DNA of 64,000 bases, from positions 3,162,001 to 3,226,000 of the forward strand of contig NZ_CP117880.1 in assembly GCF_028736175.1 (NCBI RefSeq). Direction: 5' to 3'. Below the pieces are notes generated by a model, which had not been told where the DNA came from, did no database searches, and saw only the letters and a list, made by a program, of their open reading frames with translations. The DNA is from Sphingobacterium oryzagri (GTDB lineage: Bacteria > Bacteroidota > Bacteroidia > Sphingobacteriales > Sphingobacteriaceae). This document shows positions 17,016-26,113 of this stretch, piece by piece (position 1 is the first letter of the stretch; every line of letters starts with the position of its first letter). The translations under genes were made by a program, and so were the position numbers.

Positions 17016-18479
17016 TTGCCGCATCAAAACAGAAAAAAAACTTTTATCAATAGCACATTGGAAACAAAAACTCCCGAAAATAAAACGCTTAAAAGAGGAT
17101 TAAGCAACAGACATATTCAATTGATCGCACTCGGCGGTGCGATAGGTACTGGCTTGTTTCTAGGCATCGGTCAGGCGGCTGTTTTAGCTGGGCCGTCTGT
17201 TATTTTAGGTTACGCCATCGCCGGTATCATAGCCTTTTTTATTATGCGCCAGCTTGGTGAAATGGTCGTTCAAGAGCCGGTTTCCGGCAGTTTCAGTTAT
17301 TTTGCCAATCGGTATTGGGGATCATTTGCAGGCTATGCTTCCGGCTGGAATTATTGGGTACTGTATTTATTGGTTAGTATGGCCGAACTTACGGCCATCG
17401 GCCATTATGTGCAGTTTTGGTGGCCAGAAATACCGCTATGGGTATCTAGTTTATTTTTCTTTTTCGTGATCAACGCCTTAAATCTGGCATCGGTTAAAGT
17501 GTATGGTGAAACCGAATTTTGGTTTTCTATTATTAAAGTAGTTGCCATCATTGCCATGATTATCTTTGGTGCTTACCTGCTGATAAGTGGCAGCGCTGGC
17601 GAACAGGCGACCATTAGTAACCTGACCAACGATGGCGGATTTTTTCCGAAAGGCTGGCTTTCAACGGCTGAGAATGGATCTTACCAAGGGCTTTTAGCAG
17701 CGCTGGTCATGATTATGTTTTCTTTTGGCGGACTCGAGCTGGTGGGTATTACTGCTGCGGAAGCTGAAAATCCGGAAAAGAATATCCCCAAAGCCACCAA
17801 TCAGGTGCTTTGGCGTATTCTTATTTTCTACATCGGCTCGCTTGTCATCTTGTTTTCTTTAATGCCTTGGCGCCATATTACTTCAGAAACCAGTCCGTTT
17901 GTTGAAGTATTCGCAAGTCTGAAAGGTATGCAATTTGAGCTGTTTGGCAACACCTACTTTTTTACGAACATCATCGCAAATGTGCTGAACATGATTGTGC
18001 TAACAGCGGCCTTATCGGTGTACAACAGTTGTGTATATAGCAATTCGAGGATGCTATTCGGTTTAGCGGAACAAGGAAATGCGCCCAAATTTTTAACGAA
18101 ACTAAACAGTAACCACTCGCCTATCAACGCCATATTGGTTTCCGCCGGACTCGTGGCCGTGTGTATCGTCATCAATAAGATCATGCCCGATAAAGCGCTG
18201 GAGGTGTTGATGAGCCTCGTGGTTTCGTCGTTGGTCATCAACTGGATCATGATTTCCTTAACACATCTTTTCTTCAAAAAGAAGCTGAGCGAGCGAAAAG
18301 AAAAATCCTTGTTCCCGACGCTCTTCTACCCGATCACAAACTATATCAGCTTGTTGTTTCTCTTTGGTGTATTGGTTATGATGTGGTTTACCGGATTGAA
18401 GATATCCGTCGAGCTGATCCCGATTTGGCTCGTCTTGCTCTACATTACCTATCTTCTTGTCCAACGGAACAAAAAATAA
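17016..18479 (+). CDS. Amino acid permease (APC superfamily, AAT-like)
   Basis: The protein imports amino acids by cation symport and has about twelve transmembrane helices. The first helix carries IALGGAIGTGLFLGIG, the substrate-binding loop of the family. FSYFANRYWGSFAGYASGWNYW and FSFGGLELVGITAAEAENP follow, close to AroP/GabP/LysP-type transporters. The substrate cannot be told from sequence. The start is uncertain: the longest form begins with TTG at 17016, and TTG at 17058 gives METKTPENKTLKRGL. No ATG precedes the conserved TLKRGL. The gene runs 17 bases behind the T9SS-plug gene and may be cotranscribed with it. Confidence 0.9.
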   Translation: MPHQNRKKTFINSTLETKTPENKTLKRGLSNRHIQLIALGGAIGTGLFLGIGQAAVLAGPSVILGYAIAGIIAFFIMRQLGEMVVQEPVSGSFSYFANRYWGSFAGYASGWNYWVLYLLVSMAELTAIGHYVQFWWPEIPLWVSSLFFFFVINALNLASVKVYGETEFWFSIIKVVAIIAMIIFGAYLLISGSAGEQATISNLTNDGGFFPKGWLSTAENGSYQGLLAALVMIMFSFGGLELVGITAAEAENPEKNIPKATNQVLWRILIFYIGSLVILFSLMPWRHITSETSPFVEVFASLKGMQFELFGNTYFFTNIIANVLNMIVLTAALSVYNSCVYSNSRMLFGLAEQGNAPKFLTKLNSNHSPINAILVSAGLVAVCIVINKIMPDKALEVLMSLVVSSLVINWIMISLTHLFFKKKLSERKEKSLFPTLFYPITNYISLLFLFGVLVMMWFTGLKISVELIPIWLVLLYITYLLVQRNKK

Positions 18480-18521
18480 AAAAAGTCGTCCTGCGTAGCT
18501 GAATTCGCTACGCAGGACGAC
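18476..18521 (-). terminator. Terminator of class IV aminotransferase gene
   Basis: A perfect 15-bp stem (18485-18499 with 18507-18521) has a seven-base loop. On the minus strand it is followed by a long T run, so it mainly serves the aminotransferase transcript. It also lies just after the permease stop on the plus strand. Confidence 0.8.
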
Positions 18522-18553
18522 CTTAAAACTCCCGATATAACGTACGGTTCGCG

Positions 18554-19411
18554 TTAAGCCTCCGTATCGTAAGACCAGTTTTGTAATTTATCTTGTAATA
18601 TGCGTGATATCCTATTGAAATAGCGCTTTTGCTTGTAGCCCATTACCCATTGCACGCCTTGCACGGCATTTGTACAAAAAATTTCATCGGCCTGTTTCAT
18701 GATCTCCGGACTGATTTCCGCCTCGATCACGGGAATGCCTTCATCGGCCGCCATATCCATTACTACCTTGCGCATCGTGCCCGCTATGCAACCCTCTGTC
18801 AACGCTGGTGTATACAAAGTCTTCTCGTAATACACGAAAATATTGGAGGTTAATGCCTCGCATAAATTGCCTTCCTGATTAAGCAAGAAAACCTCATCGT
18901 AAGCAAAACGCTTTTTGTAGATACCAGCCATCACGTAGATCAATGCATTATTTGATTTTAAATGGGACAGATCACTAAATGGCTTTTTAAATTCCCGGTA
19001 AACGTCAACGATCAGACCCAGCTTTTTATCGCGTAAGGAGGCCGCTATCCGCGACACTTGCAGACAATAAACAGGTCTGTTAGTTTCCGGGGAATAGGTA
19101 CCGCCACCGCCACGATAAACGACCAGGCGCACACGTGCCTGCTGGCCAATCATATTATTCTTACGAATGAGTTCTTCAACCTTTGAGCGTAGGAAGTATT
19201 CATCAAACTTCCCGATTTCTTCCAACTGCAACGTTTGCATGCCGCGTTGCAGGCGCGCAATATGCAATTCCAGAAAGCGGATGGTGCCATCTTTCCAAAG
19301 CATGGTTTCAAAAAGTCCGTCACCATAGCGTAAAGCGCGGTTATCTACCGTAGCGATATGCTCATCTTCGGCAATAATTTGCCCGTCAAAATTTATATAT
19401 TGTATTGACAT
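18554..19411 (-). CDS. PLP-dependent class IV aminotransferase (PabC/IlvE-like)
   Basis: This 285-residue fold-type IV PLP enzyme starts with the usual FDGQIIAEDEH, then ALRYGDGLFETM. The Schiff-base lysine is probably in HLKSNNALIY. LCEALTSNIFVYY and GCIAGTMRKVV bind the cofactor phosphate. The length fits 4-amino-4-deoxychorismate lyase (folate synthesis). A branched-chain or D-amino-acid aminotransferase is possible, because these subfamilies are hard to separate. It follows the RluD-like gene by 13 bases and ends at a strong terminator. Confidence 0.8.
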   Translation of the reverse strand: MSIQYINFDGQIIAEDEHIATVDNRALRYGDGLFETMLWKDGTIRFLELHIARLQRGMQTLQLEEIGKFDEYFLRSKVEELIRKNNMIGQQARVRLVVYRGGGGTYSPETNRPVYCLQVSRIAASLRDKKLGLIVDVYREFKKPFSDLSHLKSNNALIYVMAGIYKKRFAYDEVFLLNQEGNLCEALTSNIFVYYEKTLYTPALTEGCIAGTMRKVVMDMAADEGIPVIEAEISPEIMKQADEIFCTNAVQGVQWVMGYKQKRYFNRISRILQDKLQNWSYDTEA

Positions 19412-19424
19412 ATATTTCCCTCAA

Positions 19425-20465
19425 TTAGGCCTGCTGATCCATCATATTTGAATAAGCTCGCCACTTTTCCAATGCTTGCTGAAAATCTGCCGGCAATGCC
19501 GCTTCAAAAGATACTGTTTGTTTTGTTTTGGGATGCACAAATCCTAGCGATTTAGCATGAAGTGCTTGCCGAGGTAATAGCTCAAAACAGTTGCTTACAA
19601 ACTGTTTATACTTATTGAAAACCGTTCCTTTTAAAATCTTGCTACCGCCATAGAGCTCATCCGAAAACAACGGATGACCTATCGACTTCATGTGTGCACG
19701 AATTTGGTGCGTACGTCCGGTTTCCAGCTCGCATTCGATCAACGTAACATAGCCTAAGCGCTCGAGCACTTTGTAATGCGTTACCGACCATTTACCTTTA
19801 TCTTCCGTATCATACATATCCATGATACGACGATCTTTTAAGTTTCTACCAATATAACCGGTCACAGTGCCATCTACTTCAATATCACCCCACACCAAAG
19901 CCGTATATTTCCGGTGAATGCTGTGATCAAAAAATTGCTTCGCCAGAAATGTCATCGCCCATTCGTTTTTAGCGATAACCAATAGTCCAGACGTATCTTT
20001 ATCAATTCGATGCACCAAACCTGGTCGACCGGTGTTACCGGGCATCGTTGGCAATTGGCTTAAATGGTAAGTCAATGCATTGACCAGCGTACCTGTGTAA
20101 TTATTATATCCCGGATGCACCACCATACCCGGCTCTTTGTTAACGATTAATACATCATCGTCTTCGTAGGCAATGTTTAGCGGAATGTTTTCCGGATAAA
20201 CCTCCATATCGCGGGGCGGATCAGGCAGCACCATCGTCACTACATCCAGTGGCTTTATTTTGTAACTGGCTTTCGCAATCTTCCCATTCACCAATACAGA
20301 CTCTGCATCTATCGCAGTCTGAATACGGTTTCTCGAGGTATTTTCTACCCTGTTCATCAAGAACTTATCCAAGCGCAACAAAGCTTGTCCTTTATCTGCT
20401 TCTATCCTTAAATGTTCAAAAAGCTCTCTTTCTTCTTGATCTTGAAAATCTATTTCTTCTGCCAT
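19425..20465 (-). CDS. RluD-family 23S rRNA pseudouridine synthase
   Basis: This 346-residue RNA-modifying enzyme isomerises uridine to pseudouridine in large-subunit rRNA. An S4 RNA-binding domain occupies residues ~30-90 (LRLDKFLMNRV, VLVNGKIAKASYKIKPLD). The catalytic motif is GLVHRIDKDTSGLL, with the nucleophilic aspartate near residue 155. LETGRTHQIRAHMKSIGHPL completes the family signature. It is probably RluD, but RluC-type specificity cannot be excluded. The ATG at 20465 is preferred over a GTG one codon upstream. A -7 box ends only five bases before it, which suggests a leaderless message. Confidence 0.9.
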   Translation of the reverse strand: MAEEIDFQDQEERELFEHLRIEADKGQALLRLDKFLMNRVENTSRNRIQTAIDAESVLVNGKIAKASYKIKPLDVVTMVLPDPPRDMEVYPENIPLNIAYEDDDVLIVNKEPGMVVHPGYNNYTGTLVNALTYHLSQLPTMPGNTGRPGLVHRIDKDTSGLLVIAKNEWAMTFLAKQFFDHSIHRKYTALVWGDIEVDGTVTGYIGRNLKDRRIMDMYDTEDKGKWSVTHYKVLERLGYVTLIECELETGRTHQIRAHMKSIGHPLFSDELYGGSKILKGTVFNKYKQFVSNCFELLPRQALHAKSLGFVHPKTKQTVSFEAALPADFQQALEKWRAYSNMMDQQA

Positions 20466-20469
20466 CACG

Positions 20470-20477
20470 CAAAAGTA
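20470..20477 (-). promoter_or_regulatory. -7 box for rluD-like operon
   Basis: On the minus strand the sequence is TACTTTTG. It ends five bases before the RluD-like ATG, placing transcription start at or next to the start codon. Confidence 0.5.
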
Positions 20478-20498
20478 TCGAAATCCTTTAAAATCTAC

Positions 20499-20506
20499 TA
20501 ACTTTG
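20499..20506 (+). promoter_or_regulatory. -7 box for ACC deaminase-like gene
   Basis: TAACTTTG matches TAnnTTTG and ends eleven bases before the ATG at 20517. It is back-to-back with the minus-strand box at 20470-20477. Confidence 0.5.
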
Positions 20507-20516
20507 ATCTGTTAAT

Positions 20517-21422
20517 ATGTTAAGATTCGACTTTTACAGCCCCGAGCAGGAGATCACACTTCCGCTATACGATCAAAAATCTGTTCGCGTTTTCATCAAA
20601 CGAGATGACCTCATACATCCTTATATATCAGGCAATAAATGGCGAAAATTAAAACATCCACTTCAGCAAGCACAACACGATAAAAAAACAAAATTGGTTA
20701 CTTTTGGCGGGGCATGGTCTAATCATCTACTTGCCACGGCCTGCGCAGGCGCGACTTTTGGCTTTCAGACACACGCGTTTGTGCGTGGCGAAGCGGTGTC
20801 CAACACGGTATTGACGCTGTGTAACATGTTCGGAATGACCTTGCAATTCGTTGATCGCACGAGCTATAAAAATAAACAGGCGCTTTTCGACCAACATTTC
20901 GGATATGATGAAGCTGCATTTTTTATCGACGAAGGTGGCTACGGCGCAAGCGGCGTTTTGGGTTGTAGTGAAATGGTAGCAGAATTAACTGGTAACTACG
21001 ATCACATTTTCTGTGCCAGCGGCACCGGCACCACCGCTGCCGGAATTCTGCGTGGTATTCAGCTACAGAAACTAGACAGTAAACTGCACGGTGTTCCGGT
21101 GTTAAAATCCGGTGAATTTATTCGCGAAGAGATTGCGCGCCTGGGAGTTTCAGGCAGCGCAGAAATGGCCTTACATACAGCGTACCATTTTGGTGGATAT
21201 GCCAAGACCAAGCCAGAGCTTATCGAGTTTGTGAAGCAATTTACGCGAGACACCGGTATTTTAATAGAACCTACGTATACGGGAAAGCTTTTTTACGCAC
21301 TGCATGATCTGCTGAGAAACGATCAAATTGATGCAGGCAGTCGTCTGTTGGTCGTGCATACGGGCGGACTTACCGGTCTATTGGGCATGCTGGATAAATT
21401 TTCTTCTACGGCGGAGCAGTAG
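20517..21422 (+). CDS. ACC deaminase / D-cysteine desulfhydrase family enzyme
   Basis: This 301-residue fold-type II PLP enzyme would act on a small amino acid such as D-cysteine or 1-aminocyclopropane-1-carboxylate. The Schiff-base lysine is in SGNKWRKLK near residue 40. FGGAWSNHLLATA binds substrate, and the glycine-rich ASGTGTTAAGI holds the PLP phosphate. The C-terminus has LLVVHTGGLTGL. It is slightly shorter than the ~330-residue relatives. Bacteroidota homologues are usually annotated only at family level. The gene faces the CBM9-like gene tail-to-tail with 13 bases between them. Confidence 0.85.
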   Translation: MLRFDFYSPEQEITLPLYDQKSVRVFIKRDDLIHPYISGNKWRKLKHPLQQAQHDKKTKLVTFGGAWSNHLLATACAGATFGFQTHAFVRGEAVSNTVLTLCNMFGMTLQFVDRTSYKNKQALFDQHFGYDEAAFFIDEGGYGASGVLGCSEMVAELTGNYDHIFCASGTGTTAAGILRGIQLQKLDSKLHGVPVLKSGEFIREEIARLGVSGSAEMALHTAYHFGGYAKTKPELIEFVKQFTRDTGILIEPTYTGKLFYALHDLLRNDQIDAGSRLLVVHTGGLTGLLGMLDKFSSTAEQ

Positions 21423-21435
21423 CACTTTCTTCGAA

Positions 21436-22077
21436 CTACTCGAAATATAATTCGCCGAAAAATTCGGGCAAATGAAAGTTTGGCTTTTCAGCATCGATAG
21501 GCGCCCAAGATACAAAGTGCGGCGTTGGCAATCCGTCACCGCATTTATAAAAATTAGCGTGTGCAGACAAGCCTGCTAAATCGGTAATCGGATGCGCCGT
21601 AAATAAATCGACAGGAATCACCAAGATCATATCCCATGTTTTCTTGCCCTGGCTATTTTGCACCATCGATGTCGTCAATACCTTTTCGATAGCTTCCGCC
21701 GGAAGTCGGTTTCGCAAGGCTTTCGTTTGTGGCCCGTAGCCTATCAATCCGGTACCCAAAGCATTAAACTCCAAATTGTAATACTGTTGTTTATTATCAA
21801 AGGAAATAAAAAATTCCACGCAGCTATCCTCGTAAACCGGCTCATTCGGACGTATGTATTGCGCTTTTACGAAGTTTTCCTGCACATGATAATGCAACAA
21901 TAGTGCATTATTGCAGTGGGCAATCTGAAACCTCACGTTCGGCTTTTCGGGATATTCATCGGGCCAATTTACGGTAGCTATCTCCTGCCAGGGTAACCCC
22001 CGCATCAAATTTTCCAACGTAAAATAATTGAGATCTCCTTCATTTACCGCTATGTGCGCTACCGTAATTTTGTCCAT
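21436..22077 (-). CDS. CBM9-like carbohydrate-binding protein
   Basis: This 213-residue protein has a family 9 carbohydrate-binding-like beta sandwich. Conserved parts are EDSCVEFFISFD near residue 95, YYNLEFNALGTGLIGYG, and the C-terminal FYKCGDGLPTPHFVSWAPI. No signal peptide is visible, so it may be cytoplasmic. It is six bases downstream of the sugar-kinase-like gene and is very likely cotranscribed with it. The ligand is unknown. Confidence 0.82.
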   Translation of the reverse strand: MDKITVAHIAVNEGDLNYFTLENLMRGLPWQEIATVNWPDEYPEKPNVRFQIAHCNNALLLHYHVQENFVKAQYIRPNEPVYEDSCVEFFISFDNKQQYYNLEFNALGTGLIGYGPQTKALRNRLPAEAIEKVLTTSMVQNSQGKKTWDMILVIPVDLFTAHPITDLAGLSAHANFYKCGDGLPTPHFVSWAPIDAEKPNFHLPEFFGELYFE

Positions 22078-22083
22078 ATCTAG

Positions 22084-23202
22084 TTAAATGTGTGTATTAA
22101 CACTACTTGATAAAATTGCTGCCAGTTCGTCAACGTGGTTCTCCATTTCCTGCACTAACTTAACTTGTGCCCTTGTGCGTACTAAATTATGTAAAGGATA
22201 GTGAATTTTATAATAGGTATCGCCATTTAAATAATCAGTCAAAAAGCGTATAGCCTGCATAAAAGGCAACAAGAAAACACCTTCCAGTAACGATTCAATT
22301 TCCGGTTCGGTCAAAAAATCTTTGGCTTCCATAATGTATCCTTCCGTATACGCCCGAAAAAGCGGGATGTTAAGCTTGATTTTTTCGAGATCCGCTTCAT
22401 CCTCAGCAGCGGAATTAATGATCGTTCGGATTGCATCTCCAAAGTCATAAGCTACGTATCCTGGCATAACGGTATCCAGGTCAATTACACACTGCACCTG
22501 ATCGTCTTGATCAAGTAATATATTATTAAACTTTGTATCATTGTGTGTTATGCGTAACGGCAACTCCCCGTTACTCGCCCTCGTCAAAATGGCACGCATG
22601 GGTCGTTCGCGATCCATAATGAAGTCGAGCAAGTCCTCCACCTCCTGCACGCGTCCCAACGTATCAGCAGCAATCGCCAAGCGTAAATTATGCATTCGAA
22701 AATCCAGGTTATGAAAATTGGGCAAGATTTCGACAAGTTTGTTTGCATCCAGATCGGCGAGTAACTTTTGAAATTTTCCAAAAGCCTGCCCTCCGGCATA
22801 AGCTTGTTCAGGCGTCTCCACAATGTCGTAGCTTTTTGTTCCTTCTAGCAGGATAAACATACGCCAATAGCCGCCGTGTGTATCGTCAAAGTATAAAGAG
22901 CCTGTTTTTGTGGGTATAAGCGTTAAGGTACTTTTCTCGACCATGTCTTCGCCTAAGACGGCCAGCCGTTTCTTTAGATGCTCCAGCACAATATTCGTAT
23001 TCCGCATCAATCCATCCACATCCGCAAAAATTTGATTATTAATCCGTTGCAACAGGTAGCTCCTGCCCGATACATGGTTTGTCTTTACACGAAAGGTATC
23101 GTTGATATGACCCGAGCCAAAGCGGCTCAGACTATCGACATCACCGTCGATAGCAAATTGACTAGCAGAATTGATTAATGTACTCCTATTAAGTTCGAGC
23201 AT
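22084..23202 (-). CDS. APH-family sugar kinase, N-acetylhexosamine 1-kinase-like
   Basis: The 372-residue protein has the aminoglycoside phosphotransferase/choline kinase fold. RFGSGHINDTFRV forms the nucleotide loop. ITHNDTKFNNILLD is the catalytic loop with Asp and Asn, and CVIDLDTVMPGYVAYDFGDAIR holds the metal-binding aspartates. The HNDTKFNN and DLDT patterns resemble NahK-type N-acetylhexosamine 1-kinases rather than resistance enzymes. Phosphorylation of an amino sugar is therefore likely but unproven. The CBM9-like gene follows six bases later. An 18-bp LacI-type palindrome lies 85 bases upstream, so sugar-responsive control is plausible. Confidence 0.82.
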   Translation of the reverse strand: MLELNRSTLINSASQFAIDGDVDSLSRFGSGHINDTFRVKTNHVSGRSYLLQRINNQIFADVDGLMRNTNIVLEHLKKRLAVLGEDMVEKSTLTLIPTKTGSLYFDDTHGGYWRMFILLEGTKSYDIVETPEQAYAGGQAFGKFQKLLADLDANKLVEILPNFHNLDFRMHNLRLAIAADTLGRVQEVEDLLDFIMDRERPMRAILTRASNGELPLRITHNDTKFNNILLDQDDQVQCVIDLDTVMPGYVAYDFGDAIRTIINSAAEDEADLEKIKLNIPLFRAYTEGYIMEAKDFLTEPEIESLLEGVFLLPFMQAIRFLTDYLNGDTYYKIHYPLHNLVRTRAQVKLVQEMENHVDELAAILSSSVNTHI

Positions 23203-23286
23203 AGCAAATAGTAAATAAAATTGTAACCAGGTCTTTCCCTCGCTGCAATATCATTAAATAATTATTAAAAACAAAAGCATCAAGTG

Positions 23287-23304
23287 TAAGCAAACGTTTG
23301 CTTA
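23287..23304. promoter_or_regulatory. Candidate LacI-family operator
   Basis: TAAGCAAACGTTTGCTTA is a perfect 18-bp palindrome with the central CG and AAACGTTT core typical of LacI/GalR-family operators. It lies 85 bases before the kinase start on the minus strand and 168 bases before the CNNM-family start on the plus strand. No LacI-type regulator gene is in the window. Confidence 0.65.
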
Positions 23305-23471
23305 TTTTTCTAAAAGGAAGTTTACATGACGAAATGCCGCTGGCAACGAGCAAACTGGCCACGCAAAAGAGAGGCAGATGGCATTGTTAACATCCGCTTT
23401 CCCGAGGTTTTTTAACGAATGTCCTCGATCAAGCTAAAAGATTTCGTATTTTAGGGTACAAAAAGCGCAAT

Positions 23472-24800
23472 ATGCTCACAGAGATTATCATTATTTTGGC
23501 CTTGATTATAGTAAACGGTATTTTATCTGCCTCGGAAATAGCCATCGTATCAAGCCGAAGAGCAAGATTACAGGCTGCTGCCGAAAAAAACAATCAATCA
23601 GCGCGGGTAGCATTAAAGCTGAAAGATAATCCGAACCAATTTTTATCCACTGTGCAAATAGGCATTACACTGATCGGTATTTTAACAGGTTTTTTCAGTG
23701 GTGGCACCATTTCCTCTTACCTTGCAGAGCTTTTCAAGCAAGTTACGTTTATCGCTCCCTATGCAGAGCAGCTTTCAGTTATATTAGTCGTTTTGGTTAT
23801 CACTTACCTATCGTTGGTTGTAGGTGAGCTTGTTCCTAAGCGGATCGGGATGGCCATTCCCGAAACGTATTCTACATTGATCGCTGCACCGATGCAGTTC
23901 ATTAGTAAAGTAGTTAAACCTTTTGTTTGGTTGCTGAGCGTGTCTACAGATGCCATTGTCAAACTCCTGAATATAAAAGTTGCTAAAAACGCGGTCACTG
24001 AAGAAGAGATCAAAGCACTGGTAGACGAAGGGGTCGATAGCGGCGTTATTGAAAACTTTGAGCATGACTTTATGGATAGGCTGTTAGTTTTGGGCGATAA
24101 GCGCGCGCAAAACCTTATGGTGCACCGCTCTGATATCGCCTGTCTTGATTTGCAAAATACATTTGAAGAAAACAAGGCGATTATAAGGCAATCCGAACAT
24201 ACGGAATTTCCGGTTATAGATGGTAGTTTCGATCAGGTCAAGGGTGTTGTACATGCAAAAACATTTTTGCAGAAGTATATCGACAATCATCCTATCCACT
24301 TGGAGGAGCTGATACAGCCGATCCCATTCGTCAATGAAAAAACCTATGCCTACAACGTTCTTAATATTTTTAAAAATGCGAAGGCGCAACTAGCCGTGGT
24401 TATTGATGAATATGGCATACCACAAGGTATTGTTTCCATAAAAGATATTGTGCGTACGTTGTTTGGTGACATGAATGCCACCGAAGATCAACACGGCGAA
24501 GCCCATATCCGCAAACGTGAAGATGGCACCTACTTAATAGATGGCCGGATACAGCTGAGTGATTTCCTGAAATATTTCCAGATATACCTTGATGGCGAAG
24601 AAGAGGACGATATAGGCAATGTCACGACGCTTGGCGGCCTGGTATTTTTAACCTTAGATCACGTGCCTGAGGAAGGTGAATACATCTATTTTAAAAACTA
24701 CAAAATTGAAGTGATTGACATGGATGGTAATCGTGTCGACAAAGTATTGTTAAGTAGACAAACGAATCCAACATATGCCATCACGGCTAATGAAGATTAA
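23472..24800 (+). CDS. CNNM/CorC-type membrane protein with CBS domains
   Basis: This 442-residue inner-membrane protein has an N-terminal CNNM (DUF21) domain with four hydrophobic segments and the family motif GILSASEIAIVSSRRARLQ. Two CBS domains cover residues ~215-340 (AVVIDEYGIPQGIVSIKDI). A C-terminal CorC/HlyC domain (residues ~360-435) carries GGLVFLTLDHVPEEGE. Such proteins are often called hemolysins, but experimental work links relatives to magnesium or cobalt transport. The gene is convergent with thioredoxin, with 26 bases between them. No terminator is visible there. Confidence 0.9.
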   Translation: MLTEIIIILALIIVNGILSASEIAIVSSRRARLQAAAEKNNQSARVALKLKDNPNQFLSTVQIGITLIGILTGFFSGGTISSYLAELFKQVTFIAPYAEQLSVILVVLVITYLSLVVGELVPKRIGMAIPETYSTLIAAPMQFISKVVKPFVWLLSVSTDAIVKLLNIKVAKNAVTEEEIKALVDEGVDSGVIENFEHDFMDRLLVLGDKRAQNLMVHRSDIACLDLQNTFEENKAIIRQSEHTEFPVIDGSFDQVKGVVHAKTFLQKYIDNHPIHLEELIQPIPFVNEKTYAYNVLNIFKNAKAQLAVVIDEYGIPQGIVSIKDIVRTLFGDMNATEDQHGEAHIRKREDGTYLIDGRIQLSDFLKYFQIYLDGEEEDDIGNVTTLGGLVFLTLDHVPEEGEYIYFKNYKIEVIDMDGNRVDKVLLSRQTNPTYAITANED

Positions 24801-24826
24801 ACAATTTTTTGGTGCGCGAGTACTAC

Positions 24827-25123
24827 CTAACGTTGCGCATCTACCACATTAATAAGCTGTGGTAGCGTAAGCACGCCGCTTTGTCGCCATACCTGCTGTC
24901 CTTCACGAAACAAAATCATGGTCGGTACGCCCTGCACCTGATAGCTGGAGGCCAGACTATTGTTTTTATCGACGTCGATCTTCACAATCGAAATCGACGC
25001 ACCGTAATGTTGTTTCAGCTCCTTTAAGATCGGCGCCAACGCTTGGCAAGGACCGCACCAAGTCGCCGAAAAATCTACCAGAACTAGCGGATGCTGCTTT
25101 ATAATATCACTAAAAGTTGCCAT
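24827..25123 (-). CDS. Thioredoxin-family protein
   Basis: This 98-residue cytoplasmic thioredoxin reduces protein disulfides. The active site ATWCGPC has cysteines at residues 23 and 26. The cis-proline is in GVPTMILF. The ATG at 25123 gives MATFSDII; five extra codons starting from TTG upstream are not convincing. Length is typical of a single thioredoxin domain. Whether it is the main TrxA of the cell cannot be decided here. Confidence 0.9.
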   Translation of the reverse strand: MATFSDIIKQHPLVLVDFSATWCGPCQALAPILKELKQHYGASISIVKIDVDKNNSLASSYQVQGVPTMILFREGQQVWRQSGVLTLPQLINVVDAQR

Positions 25124-25202
25124 ATGTAGAAAGAACAATTATTGTTTACTAAAGTTTTATACGGTAGTGCCATACGCGCCGCTAAATACTAATACTAAGT
25201 AC

Positions 25203-26054
25203 TCAATAAGGAATAGCTAGTGTTTCCAGCTCCTCAATATCGCCTTTAAAAAGATTAAGATCGACATAGCCGTCAATACCACGCACAAAACCCTTTTCGG
25301 AAAACTGCCAAAAGTGCCAATGCTTCTTCGGCTTATCTACCCAAAAATTATAATTGGCGATCCAAAGCACATAATTGGAAAATTCCTTTTCCAGGAAATC
25401 CGTAAAGTAGCTATCGCCCGAGTAAAGAATGGGTTGGACATGGTAATGCGCTTCCACCTCATCCAGCCAACGCTTCAAGCCAACTTTTAAGGAGTCCATC
25501 GGTTGACTACGAGGCCTTTCTTCAATATCTAAAACCGGAGGCAGATCTCCCGGCCTCAACGAAACCGCCCGAATAAAGTTACGTGCCTGGCGTTTCGAAT
25601 TTTCATTGGGCCGAAAATAATGATACGCTCCCCGCAATTTTGTACGGCTTTGCGCTGCAGCCCAATTTTCATCAAATCTTTTATCCTGCTTTTTCTCGCC
25701 CATCGTCGCACGGATGAAAACAAAATCCAGCGGTATTTTATCATGTATGGTGTTAACCTCCAACCATTTTATGCGTCCCTGATACTGCGAAATATCAATA
25801 CCATAAATGTAATCGTCGTGGCGCTCCATCAACCCCAGATTTCGCTGCGCATGCTCGTCAGCATTATGCATTTTCCCTTCATCATCCCCATACATCCAAC
25901 GCTTCAAGGTGTAGGAAAGATCAGTGCGCCACAAAATAACAGCGCCAAGCAAAACCAATATGGAAGGAATAAGGATGCTCCAAAGCAAAAACTTTCGATT
26001 TTCAGCAGCTGCACTTTGCGTCTTTTTTTTGACAGTTCTCTTGGATTTTGCCAT
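25203..26054 (-). CDS. Membrane-anchored GH25 muramidase
   Basis: The 283-residue protein has a basic N-terminus, one hydrophobic anchor (residues ~23-42) and a glycoside hydrolase family 25 domain in the periplasm. GH25 enzymes cleave the N-acetylmuramic acid to N-acetylglucosamine bond of peptidoglycan. The domain begins YGIDISQYQGRIKW near residue 84 with the first catalytic-site aspartate. FVFIRATMGEKKQD, GAYHYFRPNENS and PVLDIEERP (acidic catalytic pair) follow. The C-terminal VDLNLFKGD is also typical. It probably works in wall remodelling. It lies upstream of thioredoxin on the same strand, separated by 79 bases. Confidence 0.9.
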   Translation of the reverse strand: MAKSKRTVKKKTQSAAAENRKFLLWSILIPSILVLLGAVILWRTDLSYTLKRWMYGDDEGKMHNADEHAQRNLGLMERHDDYIYGIDISQYQGRIKWLEVNTIHDKIPLDFVFIRATMGEKKQDKRFDENWAAAQSRTKLRGAYHYFRPNENSKRQARNFIRAVSLRPGDLPPVLDIEERPRSQPMDSLKVGLKRWLDEVEAHYHVQPILYSGDSYFTDFLEKEFSNYVLWIANYNFWVDKPKKHWHFWQFSEKGFVRGIDGYVDLNLFKGDIEELETLAIPY

Positions 26055-26113
26055 ATTGCGGTGAAATTAGTGCATTTATTTTTTATTGACAACTCAAAAA
26101 TATCTAGCAGTCT

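Noticed and set aside
22084..23202. Aminoglycoside resistance phosphotransferase
   Set aside because: The fold is shared, but the HNDTKFNN/DLDT motif layout and the CBM9-like neighbour fit a sugar kinase better.
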